A stretch of DNA of 7,239 bases from DALYDP01 sp964541635 (GCA_964541635.1 CAZIQM010000053.1:1-7239); one strand, 5' to 3'. Positions 1 through 5,715 are shown, counted from the stretch's first letter. A program made the numbers and translations. The notes: generated from the letters alone by a model not told the origin.

Positions 1-87
1 CTGACGATCGCCTTCAAGATGATCCCGCGCGACGTGTGGCACGATTACGAGAGAAAGACGCACCGGAATGATGTGATCGACGTTTAA
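1..87 (+). CDS. C-terminal end of an unidentified protein (5' truncated)
   Basis: Frame 1 is open from the first base to a TAA at 85-87 and gives 28 residues ending in RNDVIDV. The fragment is charged (K, R, D, E, H) with a single Trp, so it looks like the soluble tail of a protein rather than a membrane segment. The start lies outside the window and nothing in the fragment identifies a family. Codon use is GC-rich like the downstream genes, and the strand is the same as rpsB, but an AT-rich stretch and a probable promoter lie between them, so it is probably not co-transcribed with rpsB. It could be a chance open frame, but the abrupt shift to AT-rich sequence right after the stop favours a real gene end. 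Confidence 0.5.
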   Translation: MTIAFKMIPRDVWHDYERKTHRNDVIDV

Positions 88-111
88 TTGAACAAATATT
101 GTATTCAACCA

Positions 112-139
112 TTGCGCCGTACCGGGAAATGCATAGAAT
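112..139 (+). promoter_or_regulatory. Probable sigma70-type promoter of rpsB-tsf
   Basis: TTGCGC at 112-117 and TAGAAT at 134-139 are separated by 16 bp, inside an AT-rich patch (about 85-140) in otherwise GC-rich DNA. Initiation would fall near 146, leaving a 5' leader of about 170 nt before the rpsB ATG at 316. The -35 match is only moderate. A small inverted repeat, TTGAA (88-92) and TTCAA (104-108), sits just upstream; it could be an operator or chance. Confidence 0.45.
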
Positions 140-315
140 GACCCGGTCACTTCGTGTTGATCGCAGCGGTCCTGGCCCACGGCAAAGTGCCCTGGGAATC
201 CTCCGCGCAGGCGAGATGAGATACGAAGGGTGCCCCCAAGGATCCGACCATCGCTCCCCTCTCGCGACGCGGGCACGTCGTGCGAACCCTTAGCCACTTT
301 TTTCTCTCCTATCCT
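140..315 (+). promoter_or_regulatory. Structured 5' leader of the rpsB-tsf mRNA (candidate autoregulatory element)
   Basis: No convincing gene lies in this gap, but the transcript can fold well. One hairpin pairs CCCA (176-179) with TGGG (193-196) and GGCA (181-184) with TGCC (188-191) around an AAG loop, with one C-C mismatch. An outer helix encloses it: GCGG (166-169) with CCGC (203-206), plus 163-164 with 207-208. A second long-range helix pairs AAGGGT (226-231) with ACCCTT (286-291) and GCCC (232-235) with GGGC (271-274). This partly competes with a local hairpin GCAC-GTC-GTGC (273-283). A T6 run at 298-303 follows. In E. coli, S2 represses its own rpsB-tsf mRNA through the leader. Similar control here is inference. 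The folds were found by eye and no energy was calculated. Confidence 0.4.
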
Positions 316-1023
316 ATGGCGTCCGTCATTCCCTCCGAAAAGGAGCTTCTCGAAGCCGCGTGCCACTTCGGGCACCCGCGCGAGAAGTGGAACCCGAAGA
401 TCGCCCCGTACCTCTACGGCGAGCGCAAGGGCATCCACATCTTCAACCTCATCAAGACCCGCGAGGGCCTCGAGAAGGTCTGCGAAAACCTCAAGACGCT
501 GCAGTCCGGCGGCAAGACGATCCTGTTCGTCTCCACGAAGCAGCAGAGCATCCCGTTCATCGAGGAGCTCGGCCGCAGCGTGAACCAGCCCGTCGTCACG
601 AAGAAATGGATCCCGGGCCTCCTCACGAACTGGCCCACGATCAAGAAGCGCATCCAGTACTACCTCGACCTCAAGCGGTCGTTCCAGACCGGCGAAGTCG
701 AGAAGTACACGAAGAAAGAGCAGACGGAGCTCCGCAAGAGCCTCGCCAAGCTCGAGATCGCGCTCTCCGGCGTGGCCGGCATGAAGGGCCTGCCCGACGC
801 GCTGTTCGTCATCGACGGCGTCCGCGACCACGTCGCGGTGCTCGAGGCGAAGAAACTCTCGATCCCCGTGTTCGGCATTTGCGACAGCAACGCCAACCCG
901 CACGAGTACACCGCCTGCGTCCCGGCCAACGACGACGCCGTCCGCTCGATCGCCCTCATCCTCAAGACGATCCGCGATGCCCTCCTCACGGCCAAGCCCG
1001 AAGACATGAAGGCCGCCGCCTGA
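316..1023 (+). CDS. rpsB: 30S ribosomal protein S2
   Basis: Encodes 235 residues, close to the roughly 240 of E. coli S2. The protein is a structural part of the small subunit, on its solvent side near the head-body junction, and is needed for recruiting S1 where S1 exists. Family signatures are plain: LLEAACHFGHP near the N-terminus (the HFGH block), W-NPK with YGERKGIHIFNL, then ILFVSTKQQ, the WIPGLLTNWPTI block, GLPDALFVID, IPVFGICDSN and a late NDDAVRSI. ATG 316 is chosen because the protein then begins MASVIPSEKELLEA, as S2 proteins usually do. A GTG at 280 would add 12 atypical residues encoded within the leader hairpins. There is no Shine-Dalgarno; the 20 bases before the ATG are pyrimidine-rich. 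tsf follows 27 bp downstream, the classic rpsB-tsf pair. Confidence 0.97.
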   Translation: MASVIPSEKELLEAACHFGHPREKWNPKIAPYLYGERKGIHIFNLIKTREGLEKVCENLKTLQSGGKTILFVSTKQQSIPFIEELGRSVNQPVVTKKWIPGLLTNWPTIKKRIQYYLDLKRSFQTGEVEKYTKKEQTELRKSLAKLEIALSGVAGMKGLPDALFVIDGVRDHVAVLEAKKLSIPVFGICDSNANPHEYTACVPANDDAVRSIALILKTIRDALLTAKPEDMKAAA

Positions 1024-1050
1024 TTCCCCTCCTCCTTTCCCCAACCGCAC

Positions 1051-1824
1051 ATGTCCATCTCCGCCTCAGCCATCGCATCGCTCCGCGCCCGCACGGGCGT
1101 GTCCATCTCCGCCTGCAAGGAAGCCCTCGAGGAATCCGGCGGCGACGAGGAAAAGGCCATCGAGCTGCTCCGCAAGCGCGGGCTCGCCCAGGCCGCCAAG
1201 AAGGCCGCTCGCGAGCAGGCCGAAGGCCTCGCGTTCGTGGCCGAATCCGGCAACAAAGTCGCCGTGGTGCTCCTGCGCTGCGAGACCGACTTCGTCGCCC
1301 GCGACGATAACTTCCAGAAAACCGGGAACGAGATCGCCCAGGCCCTCCTGAGCGGCGGCGAATCCGCGGCCAAAGCGAAGGCGGAAGGCCTCATCCCGGA
1401 GCTGGTCCAGAAGCTCGGCGAAAACATCACCCTCGGCGAACTCCACCTCGTGGAGGGATCGACGATCGGTTCCTACCTCCACAGCAACGCGAAGATCGCG
1501 ACGGTCGTCGCCCTCGACGGCGGCACCAAGGAGCACGCGCGCGACGCCGCCATGCACGCCGCCGCCGCCAGCCCGAAGGTCGTCTCCCCCGAGGAAATCA
1601 CGGACGACGTCGTGGAGAAGGAGAAGGAAATCTGGCGCGAGCAGCTGAAGAAGGAAGGCAAGCCCGAAGCCATGTTCGACAAGATCATGGTCGGCAAGGA
1701 GAAGAAGTTCCGCGAAGAGAGCGCGCTCCTGAAGCAGCAGTTCGTGAAGGACCCGTCGCAGACGGTCGAGCAGTACCTTGCCGGCGCGAAGGTCACGGGC
1801 TACGTCCGCGTCTCGGTCGCCTGA
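1051..1824 (+). CDS. tsf: Elongation factor Ts
   Basis: Encodes 257 residues, between the compact Thermus form and E. coli EF-Ts (about 283). It is the cytoplasmic nucleotide-exchange factor that regenerates EF-Tu-GTP by displacing GDP. The N-terminal UBA-like domain is clear (ALRARTG-type start, CKEALEESGGDEEKAIELLRKRG, residues about 8-45). It is followed by AAKKAAREQAEG and the hallmark CETDFVARDDNF in the core, which contacts EF-Tu; the TDFVA motif is intact. The C-terminal half contains an MHAAAASPK segment and a Lys/Glu-rich coiled-coil stretch (about residues 185-230), and it ends QTVEQYLAGAKVTGYVRVSVA, as EF-Ts proteins do. No Shine-Dalgarno precedes ATG 1051; the 27-bp gap after rpsB is C/T-rich, so translation may depend on coupling or on an unstructured start. 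A terminator follows 22 bp after the stop. Confidence 0.97.
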   Translation: MSISASAIASLRARTGVSISACKEALEESGGDEEKAIELLRKRGLAQAAKKAAREQAEGLAFVAESGNKVAVVLLRCETDFVARDDNFQKTGNEIAQALLSGGESAAKAKAEGLIPELVQKLGENITLGELHLVEGSTIGSYLHSNAKIATVVALDGGTKEHARDAAMHAAAASPKVVSPEEITDDVVEKEKEIWREQLKKEGKPEAMFDKIMVGKEKKFREESALLKQQFVKDPSQTVEQYLAGAKVTGYVRVSVA

Positions 1825-1845
1825 CGTTGTTTCCACGGTGAAAAC

Positions 1846-1870
1846 GAAAAGGGCCTTCGGGCCCTTTTTC
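1846..1870. terminator. Bidirectional rho-independent terminator between tsf and the convergent Cys-rich gene
   Basis: AAAAGGGCC (1847-1855), a TTCG loop (1856-1859) and GGCCCTTTT (1860-1868) form a perfect 9-bp stem with a stable UUCG tetraloop. The T-tract on the right serves tsf on the plus strand, and the A-tract on the left gives a U-tract for the minus-strand gene whose stop codon starts only 4 bp away (complement of 1874-1876). Confidence 0.92.
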
Positions 1871-1873
1871 ATG

Positions 1874-3025
1874 TCACTTGTTGTCGCGTCCCGCCCAGGT
1901 GTGCCAGGGCATCTCGATTTCGTCGAGCGGGATATCGTCGATGGAGCGGGCGACGTCTTCGCCGGCGACGTGTTTCACCGCACGGTGCACGAAACGGCGC
2001 AAAACGAACGTGAGCACGAGCAACGCGCCGAACGCGGAGAGCACGATCGCGACCTTCCCCAACCCTGGCGTATCGCCGATGAGTCCGGCGATCGTTTTCA
2101 CGCGGACGCACTCGTTGGTGCACGAATCGCCGCCGTCGCACTCTTCGCCGTTATCGGTCACCTTGTCGCCGCAGCGCGGCGCGCTGCAGTCGTTGCGGCA
2201 GGCGTTCGCGAGGTAGTCGGAATTGTTGCCGCCGGCGTCGCACTGTTCGTCTTTCTGGACGATGCCGTCGCCGCACGAGGGTTTCGCGCACTTGTTCGTG
2301 CAGCCGTCGTTGTCGAGGGCGTTGCCGTCGTCGCACTGTTCGCCCCGTTGGACCGCCCCGTCGCCGCAGCGCGGGAGTTTGCACGCGATGGTGCATCCGT
2401 CGGTGTCGAGCGTGTTGCCGTCGTCGCACTGTTCGCCCGGGTCCTTCGTCGCGTTGCCGCAGCGGGCGACGTACGACGCGGACGACGACGAAGACGAAAC
2501 GGCGGGCGGCGCGGACGAAACGCTTTCGGACGACGCGGAGGACGACTGGGGTGCCGCGGCGCACGATTGCTTGAATTCGCGCGTGCAGCCGCCGGAACAC
2601 ACGCCGTCGCCGCTGCACACGGGAACGCTGCACACGGTGCCGCACGACGCCGCCGTGAACCGCAACACCGTCGTGAGTTTGCCCGTCGCGGGATCGATCG
2701 CGTAGATCTCCTCGCGCTTCGGCTCGCATTCCTCGCCGAGCTCTTTCGACACGACGCCGTCGCCGCACGCCAGGAACATGCACACGTTCGAACAATTGCC
2801 CGCGCCGTTGCGCGCGGCGCCGTTGTCGCACTCCTCGCCTTCCTCCACGGTGCCGTTGCCGCAGGTCTCCGACAGTTGTTTCAGCGGGCATCCGGGAACG
2901 CCGTACGTCTTGCCGACGCAATCGACGTGCGCCACGTCGGCGCGCACCTGCCTCCCGACGGTACCCACGAGCGCGGTCGTCGCGACGATCGCCGCCATGA
3001 ACAGGACGGGTGTGTATTTGTTCAT
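1874..3025 (-). CDS. Secreted, membrane-anchored Cys-rich repeat protein (DUF4215-like)
   Basis: Encodes 383 residues. Residues 1-29 look like a signal peptide: Lys3, a hydrophobic core at about 7-22, and a plausible V-R-A cut before Asp30. The outer part carries repeats of the form CGxG(x)nGEECD or CGDGxxxxGEQCDDGNxxDxDGCTxxC. The best copies are at about 189-215, 220-246, 251-280 and 285-306, with two looser copies at 55-82 and 87-100. This is the DUF4215/Myxococcus Cys-rich pattern, whose paired cysteines probably form disulfides. A Ser/Ala/Pro-rich linker (about 159-184) separates looser N-terminal Cys modules from the four regular repeats. A single TM helix (about 322-342) is followed by RRFVHR and a 40-residue tail, placing the C-terminus in the cytoplasm. 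The role is unknown; surface adhesion or envelope interaction is inference. It is transcribed alone from a promoter right at the ATG. Confidence 0.85.
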   Translation of the reverse strand: MNKYTPVLFMAAIVATTALVGTVGRQVRADVAHVDCVGKTYGVPGCPLKQLSETCGNGTVEEGEECDNGAARNGAGNCSNVCMFLACGDGVVSKELGEECEPKREEIYAIDPATGKLTTVLRFTAASCGTVCSVPVCSGDGVCSGGCTREFKQSCAAAPQSSSASSESVSSAPPAVSSSSSSASYVARCGNATKDPGEQCDDGNTLDTDGCTIACKLPRCGDGAVQRGEQCDDGNALDNDGCTNKCAKPSCGDGIVQKDEQCDAGGNNSDYLANACRNDCSAPRCGDKVTDNGEECDGGDSCTNECVRVKTIAGLIGDTPGLGKVAIVLSAFGALLVLTFVLRRFVHRAVKHVAGEDVARSIDDIPLDEIEMPWHTWAGRDNK

Positions 3026-3033
3026 TTCCCATC

Positions 3034-3042
3034 ATTCTAGCA
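3034..3042 (-). promoter_or_regulatory. Extended -10 promoter of the Cys-rich gene, giving a near-leaderless mRNA
   Basis: On the minus strand TGCTAGAAT (3042 down to 3034) matches the extended TGn-10 form. Only 8 nt separate it from the ATG (3025-3023), so transcription would start at or within a few bases of the start codon. No good -35 hexamer is seen at 16-18 bp. There is no Shine-Dalgarno. Confidence 0.5.
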
Positions 3043-3108
3043 CAAATCGCCATTTGATGCCACGGCAATGTGCTTCGGGAAGCCTCCGCCGCGGGGGTAA
3101 AGTCGACC

Positions 3109-3137
3109 TGGCAAAAAACCTCGTTTTCCTGTATAAT
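3109..3137 (+). promoter_or_regulatory. Promoter of the response regulator gene
   Basis: A perfect TATAAT lies at 3132-3137 with a weak TGGCAA at 3109-3114, spacer 17 bp. The -10 ends 11 nt before ATG 3149, so the leader can be at most a few nucleotides long. It sits in the 123-bp divergent region shared with the Cys-rich gene; the two -10 boxes are about 90 bp apart, so the promoters need not interfere. The rest of this gap shows only a weak GCTT-AAGC hairpin (3072-3083). Confidence 0.6.
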
Positions 3138-3148
3138 TCTCAGTAAAC

Positions 3149-3541
3149 ATGATCAAGCCGGACATCCTCATCGCCGAAGACGATCCCGTCCTCCGCAACC
3201 TCTACGTGAAGAAGTTCTCCGTGGCGGGTTTCCCGATCCGGGCGGTCGAAGACGGCGAACAGGCCCTGGCGGCGCTCAAGGAGCGCTTCCCCCAGGTGCT
3301 GGTCCTCGACATCCACATGCCGAAAATCGACGGCTTCCAGGTCCTCGAACAGTTCCCCCGCGCGCAGCGCGCATTCCCGGTCGTGATGCTCACGAACTTC
3401 GCGGACGAGAAGTCGAGGGAACGCGGCAAGGACCTCGGCGCCGACGAGTACTTCATCAAGAAGGACATGACGATCAAATCGCTGCTCGAGATGGTCGAGC
3501 GCGTGTACGCCGATTGGCAGAAAACGCACCCGGGAGCGTGA
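3149..3541 (+). CDS. Single-domain response regulator (CheY/Spo0F-like receiver)
   Basis: Encodes 130 residues, exactly one receiver domain with no output domain. Visible active-site residues are the acidic pair Asp11-Asp12 (in LIAEDDP), the phospho-acceptor Asp54 (LVLDIHMP), Thr82 (MLTN) and Lys104 (YFIKKD), with Tyr101 at the usual aromatic switch position. The usual Lys-Pro after beta-5 is replaced by Lys-Lys-Asp, so the cis-proline is missing. As a stand-alone receiver it would act through protein contacts or as a phosphorelay intermediate in the cytoplasm. No histidine kinase is encoded nearby, so its partner is an orphan elsewhere in the genome. ATG 3149 gives the standard start MIKPDILIAEDD and lies 11 nt after a TATAAT. 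A Nudix gene with its own -10 follows 28 bp downstream. Confidence 0.93.
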   Translation: MIKPDILIAEDDPVLRNLYVKKFSVAGFPIRAVEDGEQALAALKERFPQVLVLDIHMPKIDGFQVLEQFPRAQRAFPVVMLTNFADEKSRERGKDLGADEYFIKKDMTIKSLLEMVERVYADWQKTHPGA

Positions 3542-3554
3542 GGCGCAAGAAGTG

Positions 3555-3563
3555 TGGTAGATT
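3555..3563 (+). promoter_or_regulatory. Extended -10 promoter of the Nudix gene, giving a leaderless mRNA
   Basis: TGGTAGATT (TG at 3555-3556, hexamer 3558-3563) is an extended -10 placed just 6 nt before ATG 3570, so the first transcribed base would be the start codon itself or very close to it. It lies in the 28-bp gap after the response regulator. No -35 is evident and no Shine-Dalgarno is present. Confidence 0.45.
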
Positions 3564-3569
3564 TTTGGC

Positions 3570-3983
3570 ATGCCAAAACGAGGCGCCCGCGCCGTTATCA
3601 TCATCGACCGAAAAGCGATATTGATCCATCGAAAACACGCCGGGCGTGAATATTGGGTGAGTCCTGGAGGTACCGTGGAAGCAGGCGAATCGCTGGAGGA
3701 GGCGGTGAAACGCGAAGTGTTCGAGGAGGTAGGAATCGCCGTAGACATCGGCGAACAATTATTCCAACAATCCTTCACGGACGGCGGCGGAAACGAAACG
3801 ATTCAAACATTTTTCTCATGCAATTACGCAGGAGGAGACATCGGTACAGGAAAGGGGTCAGAAATGGTTCGTTCCAACGATGCTGATTTTTACGGCGTAA
3901 CGCTCGTGGGCGTCGACGAAATTCTTTCGATGGATATCGTGCCGACGGAATTCAAACAAGCGCTGATCGAAAGAATGACATGA
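3570..3983 (+). CDS. Nudix hydrolase
   Basis: Encodes 137 residues, a single Nudix domain. The Nudix box GX5EX7REUXEEXGU is complete: Gly34, Glu40, Arg48-Glu49, Glu52-Glu53, Gly55 and Ile56. The metal-binding glutamates are therefore present and the enzyme should cleave a nucleoside diphosphate linked to some other group. Before the box are the usual VIIIDRKAILIHRK and YWVSPGGTVE strands. The substrate cannot be read from sequence; nothing marks it clearly as MutT, ADP-ribose pyrophosphatase or Ap4A hydrolase. The middle (about 70-105) is Gly-rich, and the C-terminus is short and charged. Its codons are visibly less GC-rich than those of rpsB/tsf, and it adjoins the DUF559 cassette, so it may be a later acquisition. 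It could be read through from the response regulator but has its own -10 box. Confidence 0.93.
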   Translation: MPKRGARAVIIIDRKAILIHRKHAGREYWVSPGGTVEAGESLEEAVKREVFEEVGIAVDIGEQLFQQSFTDGGGNETIQTFFSCNYAGGDIGTGKGSEMVRSNDADFYGVTLVGVDEILSMDIVPTEFKQALIERMT

Positions 3984-4013
3984 CCTGTGCCTTCATGAAT
4001 AAGAACGCTTTTT

Positions 4014-4066
4014 ACCTCACCCCTAACCCCTCTCCTACCAACCCGGCAGCCACCCAGGAGAGGGGG
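4014..4066 (+). repeat. Left hairpin repeat of the DUF559 cassette
   Basis: The unit starts ACCTCACCCC at 4014. Its arm CCCCTCTCCT (4027-4036) pairs perfectly over 10 bp with AGGAGAGGGG (4056-4065) around a 19-nt loop. Its outer 23 nt (4014-4036) match the reverse complement of 4479-4501 at 20 of 23 positions. The right arm also forms a purine-rich AGGAG tract 13 nt before ATG 4074 and could serve as a ribosome binding site. Confidence 0.85.
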
Positions 4067-4072
4067 ATTTTT
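4027..4072 (+). terminator. Terminator-like hairpin after the Nudix gene, just before the DUF559 start
   Basis: The 10-bp GC-rich stem described for the left repeat is followed by A and then T5 (4068-4072), which matches a rho-independent terminator on the plus strand. It lies 43 bp after the Nudix stop. The 19-nt loop is longer than usual. If it terminates, the DUF559 gene that begins 2 bp later would be transcribed only by read-through. Confidence 0.4.
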
Positions 4073-4073
4073 A

Positions 4074-4508
4074 ATGCGACAGAATGCTCGTATGCCAAAT
4101 GATGAAACACGAATTGAGCGTTACGGTCGCAAGCTCCATTATGCACGTCAGCTACGAAAACACATGACGGTGGCGGAGAAAAAACTTTGGTCAGCATTAC
4201 GAAATCACAAACTTGGAAACTTAAAATTCCGACGACAGGTGCCGTTGAGCGAATACATCGTCGATTTCCTTTGCCATGAACCGAAGCTAGTTGTCGAAGT
4301 GGATGGTTCATCGCATGAAACTCAAAAAGAATACGACGAAGAACGGGAACAGGCTCTGCGTTCAGAAGGTTATACGATTATTCGTTTTACGAATGAGGAA
4401 GTACTCAACAACTTTCACATTGTCCTAGGCGAGATCTTGCAAACCGCCCTCCCCTCTCCCGGCGGGCGTATCGGCAGTGGGAGAGGGGTCGGGGGTGAGG
4501 TTCGTTAA
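4074..4508 (+). CDS. DUF559 / Vsr-like PD-(D/E)XK endonuclease domain protein
   Basis: Encodes 144 residues. Residues 16-60 resemble the DUF559 N-terminal helix pair: ARQLRKHMTVAEKKLWSALRN, then KFRRQVPLSEYIVDF. The nuclease core follows: Asp64 in IVDFLC, then KLVVEVDG with Glu75 and Asp77, His81, and a later YTIIRFTNEEVLNN strand-helix. This is the Vsr/very-short-patch-repair-like fold with its acidic residues in place; the target and cellular role of DUF559 proteins are not established. ATG 4074 has a purine-rich tract upstream; ATG 4092 (MPNDETRIERYG) is in frame and may be the true start. From about residue 126 the frame runs through the right hairpin repeat, giving a Gly/Arg/Pro-rich tail that is probably not part of the fold. 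Its TAA overlaps the stop of the convergent PLD gene. Lower GC suggests transfer. Confidence 0.85.
   Translation: MRQNARMPNDETRIERYGRKLHYARQLRKHMTVAEKKLWSALRNHKLGNLKFRRQVPLSEYIVDFLCHEPKLVVEVDGSSHETQKEYDEEREQALRSEGYTIIRFTNEEVLNNFHIVLGEILQTALPSPGGRIGSGRGVGGEVR
4451..4501 (-). repeat. Right hairpin repeat of the DUF559 cassette
   Basis: CCCCTCTCCC (4451-4460) pairs perfectly with GGGAGAGGGG (4479-4488) around an 18-nt loop, and 4479-4501 is the inverted copy of 4014-4036 with three mismatches. The loops of the two hairpins differ in sequence, so conservation is in the arms and the outer CCTCACCCC tract. The whole unit is inside the DUF559 reading frame. Confidence 0.85.
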
Positions 4509-5683
4509 AGCCCGAGCCACGACATCCACCGCGAGACCCAGAGGAACGCGGGCGGACCGGAGAGCGGTTTGCTGACGAGCACGTCGTGGCGCAGCATTTC
4601 CTTGAGGTGCCACAGCGCGCGCATGCGCCCGCGGATGAGCACGTTCACCTCGCCCATTTCGTCGAGCGAGCCTTTGTAGAGGTTCGCGGAACCCAGGAAC
4701 GCCGACGTGCTGTCGACGAGGATCACTTTCGAATGGCAGAAGCCCGGGTACAGGAACACGCGGATGTTGCTGAGATCGCCTTCGGTCATGAGGCGCCCGA
4801 TCGCGAGCATGTTCGTGTGGCCGTGGAAATTCGATTTGCCGGGAATGATGATCGTGAGCCTGATGCCCCGCTTGCTCATCGCCACCAGTTCGTCGATCAC
4901 TTCGGGGTCCGACAGGTACGCGTGCTCGACCACCACCTGCTCCTTCGCGGAACGGAGGAGCTCCATGAACGCGGGGCGGATGTCCTTCGACTCCTCCGTG
5001 TTCGCGACGATCCTCACGGGAACGCGCTTTTGCGCGGGTTTCTTGCGCAGAAGGAATTGCTCGACGATCGAGGAACCCCGGAGCTCCACCATCGAATCGT
5101 GCCATTCGTAACGGTACTCGTCGGCGATGTTCATGCCGCCGAGGAGCAGCGTGTGGCCGTCGATGACGTAGACTTTCGCGTGGTCGCGGTGCGTGTCGTA
5201 CGAAATGCGGATGCGCGGGTGGTTCCAGAAGGCCTTCCAGAGCGCCTCGCCCGAGGTCTTGGTGCCGAGGAAGTCGCTGTACGATTCGAAGAAATCCCCC
5301 ACGGCTTCTTTCTGGATTTCCACCGTCACGCCGCGGTCGGCCGCGTCGAGCAACCACCGCGCGACCTGCCGCCCCGTGCGGTCATCCTTCCAGATGAACA
5401 TCTGGATGACGATGCTCACGCTCGCGCGCCCGATGAGCGTTTCGATCCTGCGGAACACGTCGTAGCCGTCGATCCACAACCGCACTTCCCTGTCCCCCGC
5501 GAGCGACCGCAACGATCCGCCGGTCCGCTGCACGAAGTTCGCCTGCATGCGGTAGTACATGCGGAGGCTTTGGACGCGCCGCTGCCCCCGTTTGCCGAAT
5601 AGATACCTCATAGTGCCCCGGAGCGCGCTTCTGAGGTGGTGGCGCAGCAGCTGGAGCCAGAGGAGGGACAGGGGGCGTTTCAC
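4505..5683 (-). CDS. Phospholipase D superfamily protein, cardiolipin synthase-like
   Basis: Encodes 392 residues from GTG 5683. Both HKD catalytic motifs (HxKx4D) are intact: His168-Lys170-Asp175, followed by GGMNIADEY, and His317-Lys319-Asp324, followed by GSANLY. The two half-domains lie at about 70-210 and 220-370. Spacing and the GGMN/GSAN pattern match bacterial ClsA/ClsB-type synthases, which join phosphatidyl groups at the inner membrane. Unlike ClsA there are no two N-terminal TM helices; the N-terminus is basic and amphipathic (LLWLQLLRHHLRSALRG), and a WVSRWMSWLGL tail may also touch the membrane. The substrate is therefore inferred, and another phosphodiester or headgroup activity is possible. 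An in-frame ATG at codon 25 (5611) is an alternative start. GTG is preferred because a TATACT box lies 8 nt upstream. Its TAA overlaps the end of the DUF559 gene. Confidence 0.88.
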   Translation of the reverse strand: MKRPLSLLWLQLLRHHLRSALRGTMRYLFGKRGQRRVQSLRMYYRMQANFVQRTGGSLRSLAGDREVRLWIDGYDVFRRIETLIGRASVSIVIQMFIWKDDRTGRQVARWLLDAADRGVTVEIQKEAVGDFFESYSDFLGTKTSGEALWKAFWNHPRIRISYDTHRDHAKVYVIDGHTLLLGGMNIADEYRYEWHDSMVELRGSSIVEQFLLRKKPAQKRVPVRIVANTEESKDIRPAFMELLRSAKEQVVVEHAYLSDPEVIDELVAMSKRGIRLTIIIPGKSNFHGHTNMLAIGRLMTEGDLSNIRVFLYPGFCHSKVILVDSTSAFLGSANLYKGSLDEMGEVNVLIRGRMRALWHLKEMLRHDVLVSKPLSGPPAFLWVSRWMSWLGL

Positions 5684-5691
5684 GGGAGGAC

Positions 5692-5697
5692 AGTATA
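5692..5697 (-). promoter_or_regulatory. -10 box of the PLD gene, near-leaderless
   Basis: TATACT on the minus strand (5697 down to 5692) ends 8 nt before the GTG start. The only -35-like hexamer is TTGTAC (5723 down to 5718), at a long 20-bp spacing, and it overlaps the -10 of the divergent ATPase gene, so the two promoters may compete for polymerase. Confidence 0.45.
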
Positions 5698-5715
5698 GGC
5701 CCGAAGCATGAAATC

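Larger units (their letters stand above)
4014..4501 (+). mobile_element. Candidate inverted-repeat cassette carrying a DUF559 nuclease gene
   Basis: About 488 bp bounded by 23-nt inverted repeats (4014-4036 and 4479-4501, 20 of 23 identical), each forming the outer part of a 10-bp-stem hairpin. The enclosed DNA is clearly less GC-rich: sampled 60-base lines at 4141 and 4321 have 47% and 43% G+C, against 60% at 4681. No flanking target duplication is obvious. The organisation recalls REP/RAYT-type elements, but DUF559 is not a known transposase, so mobility is inference; there is no second copy in this window. Confidence 0.45.

Noticed and set aside
99..293. 64-codon open frame as a leader peptide before rpsB
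   Set aside because: It starts with TTG, has no ribosome binding site, and overlaps the promoter and hairpins; there is no run of regulatory codons.
140..300. Leader region as RNase P RNA, tmRNA, SRP RNA or a tRNA
   Set aside because: None of the conserved sequence blocks of these RNAs (for example the tRNA-like T-arm or the RNase P core) could be found.
280..315. Earlier GTG start for rpsB
   Set aside because: It adds 12 residues not typical of S2 and lies inside the leader hairpin; ATG 316 gives the normal N-terminus.
1066..1872. 268-codon open frame on the minus strand
   Set aside because: Shadow of tsf; it would also read through the terminator hairpin.
1778..3040. 420-codon open frame on the plus strand
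   Set aside because: It is antisense to the Cys-rich gene; the product is Ala/Val/Arg-rich with no motif, while the minus strand has a signal peptide, Cys repeats and a TM helix.
4586..5602. 338-codon open frame on the plus strand
   Set aside because: It is antisense to the PLD gene with both HKD motifs; the product is compositionally biased and lacks any domain.
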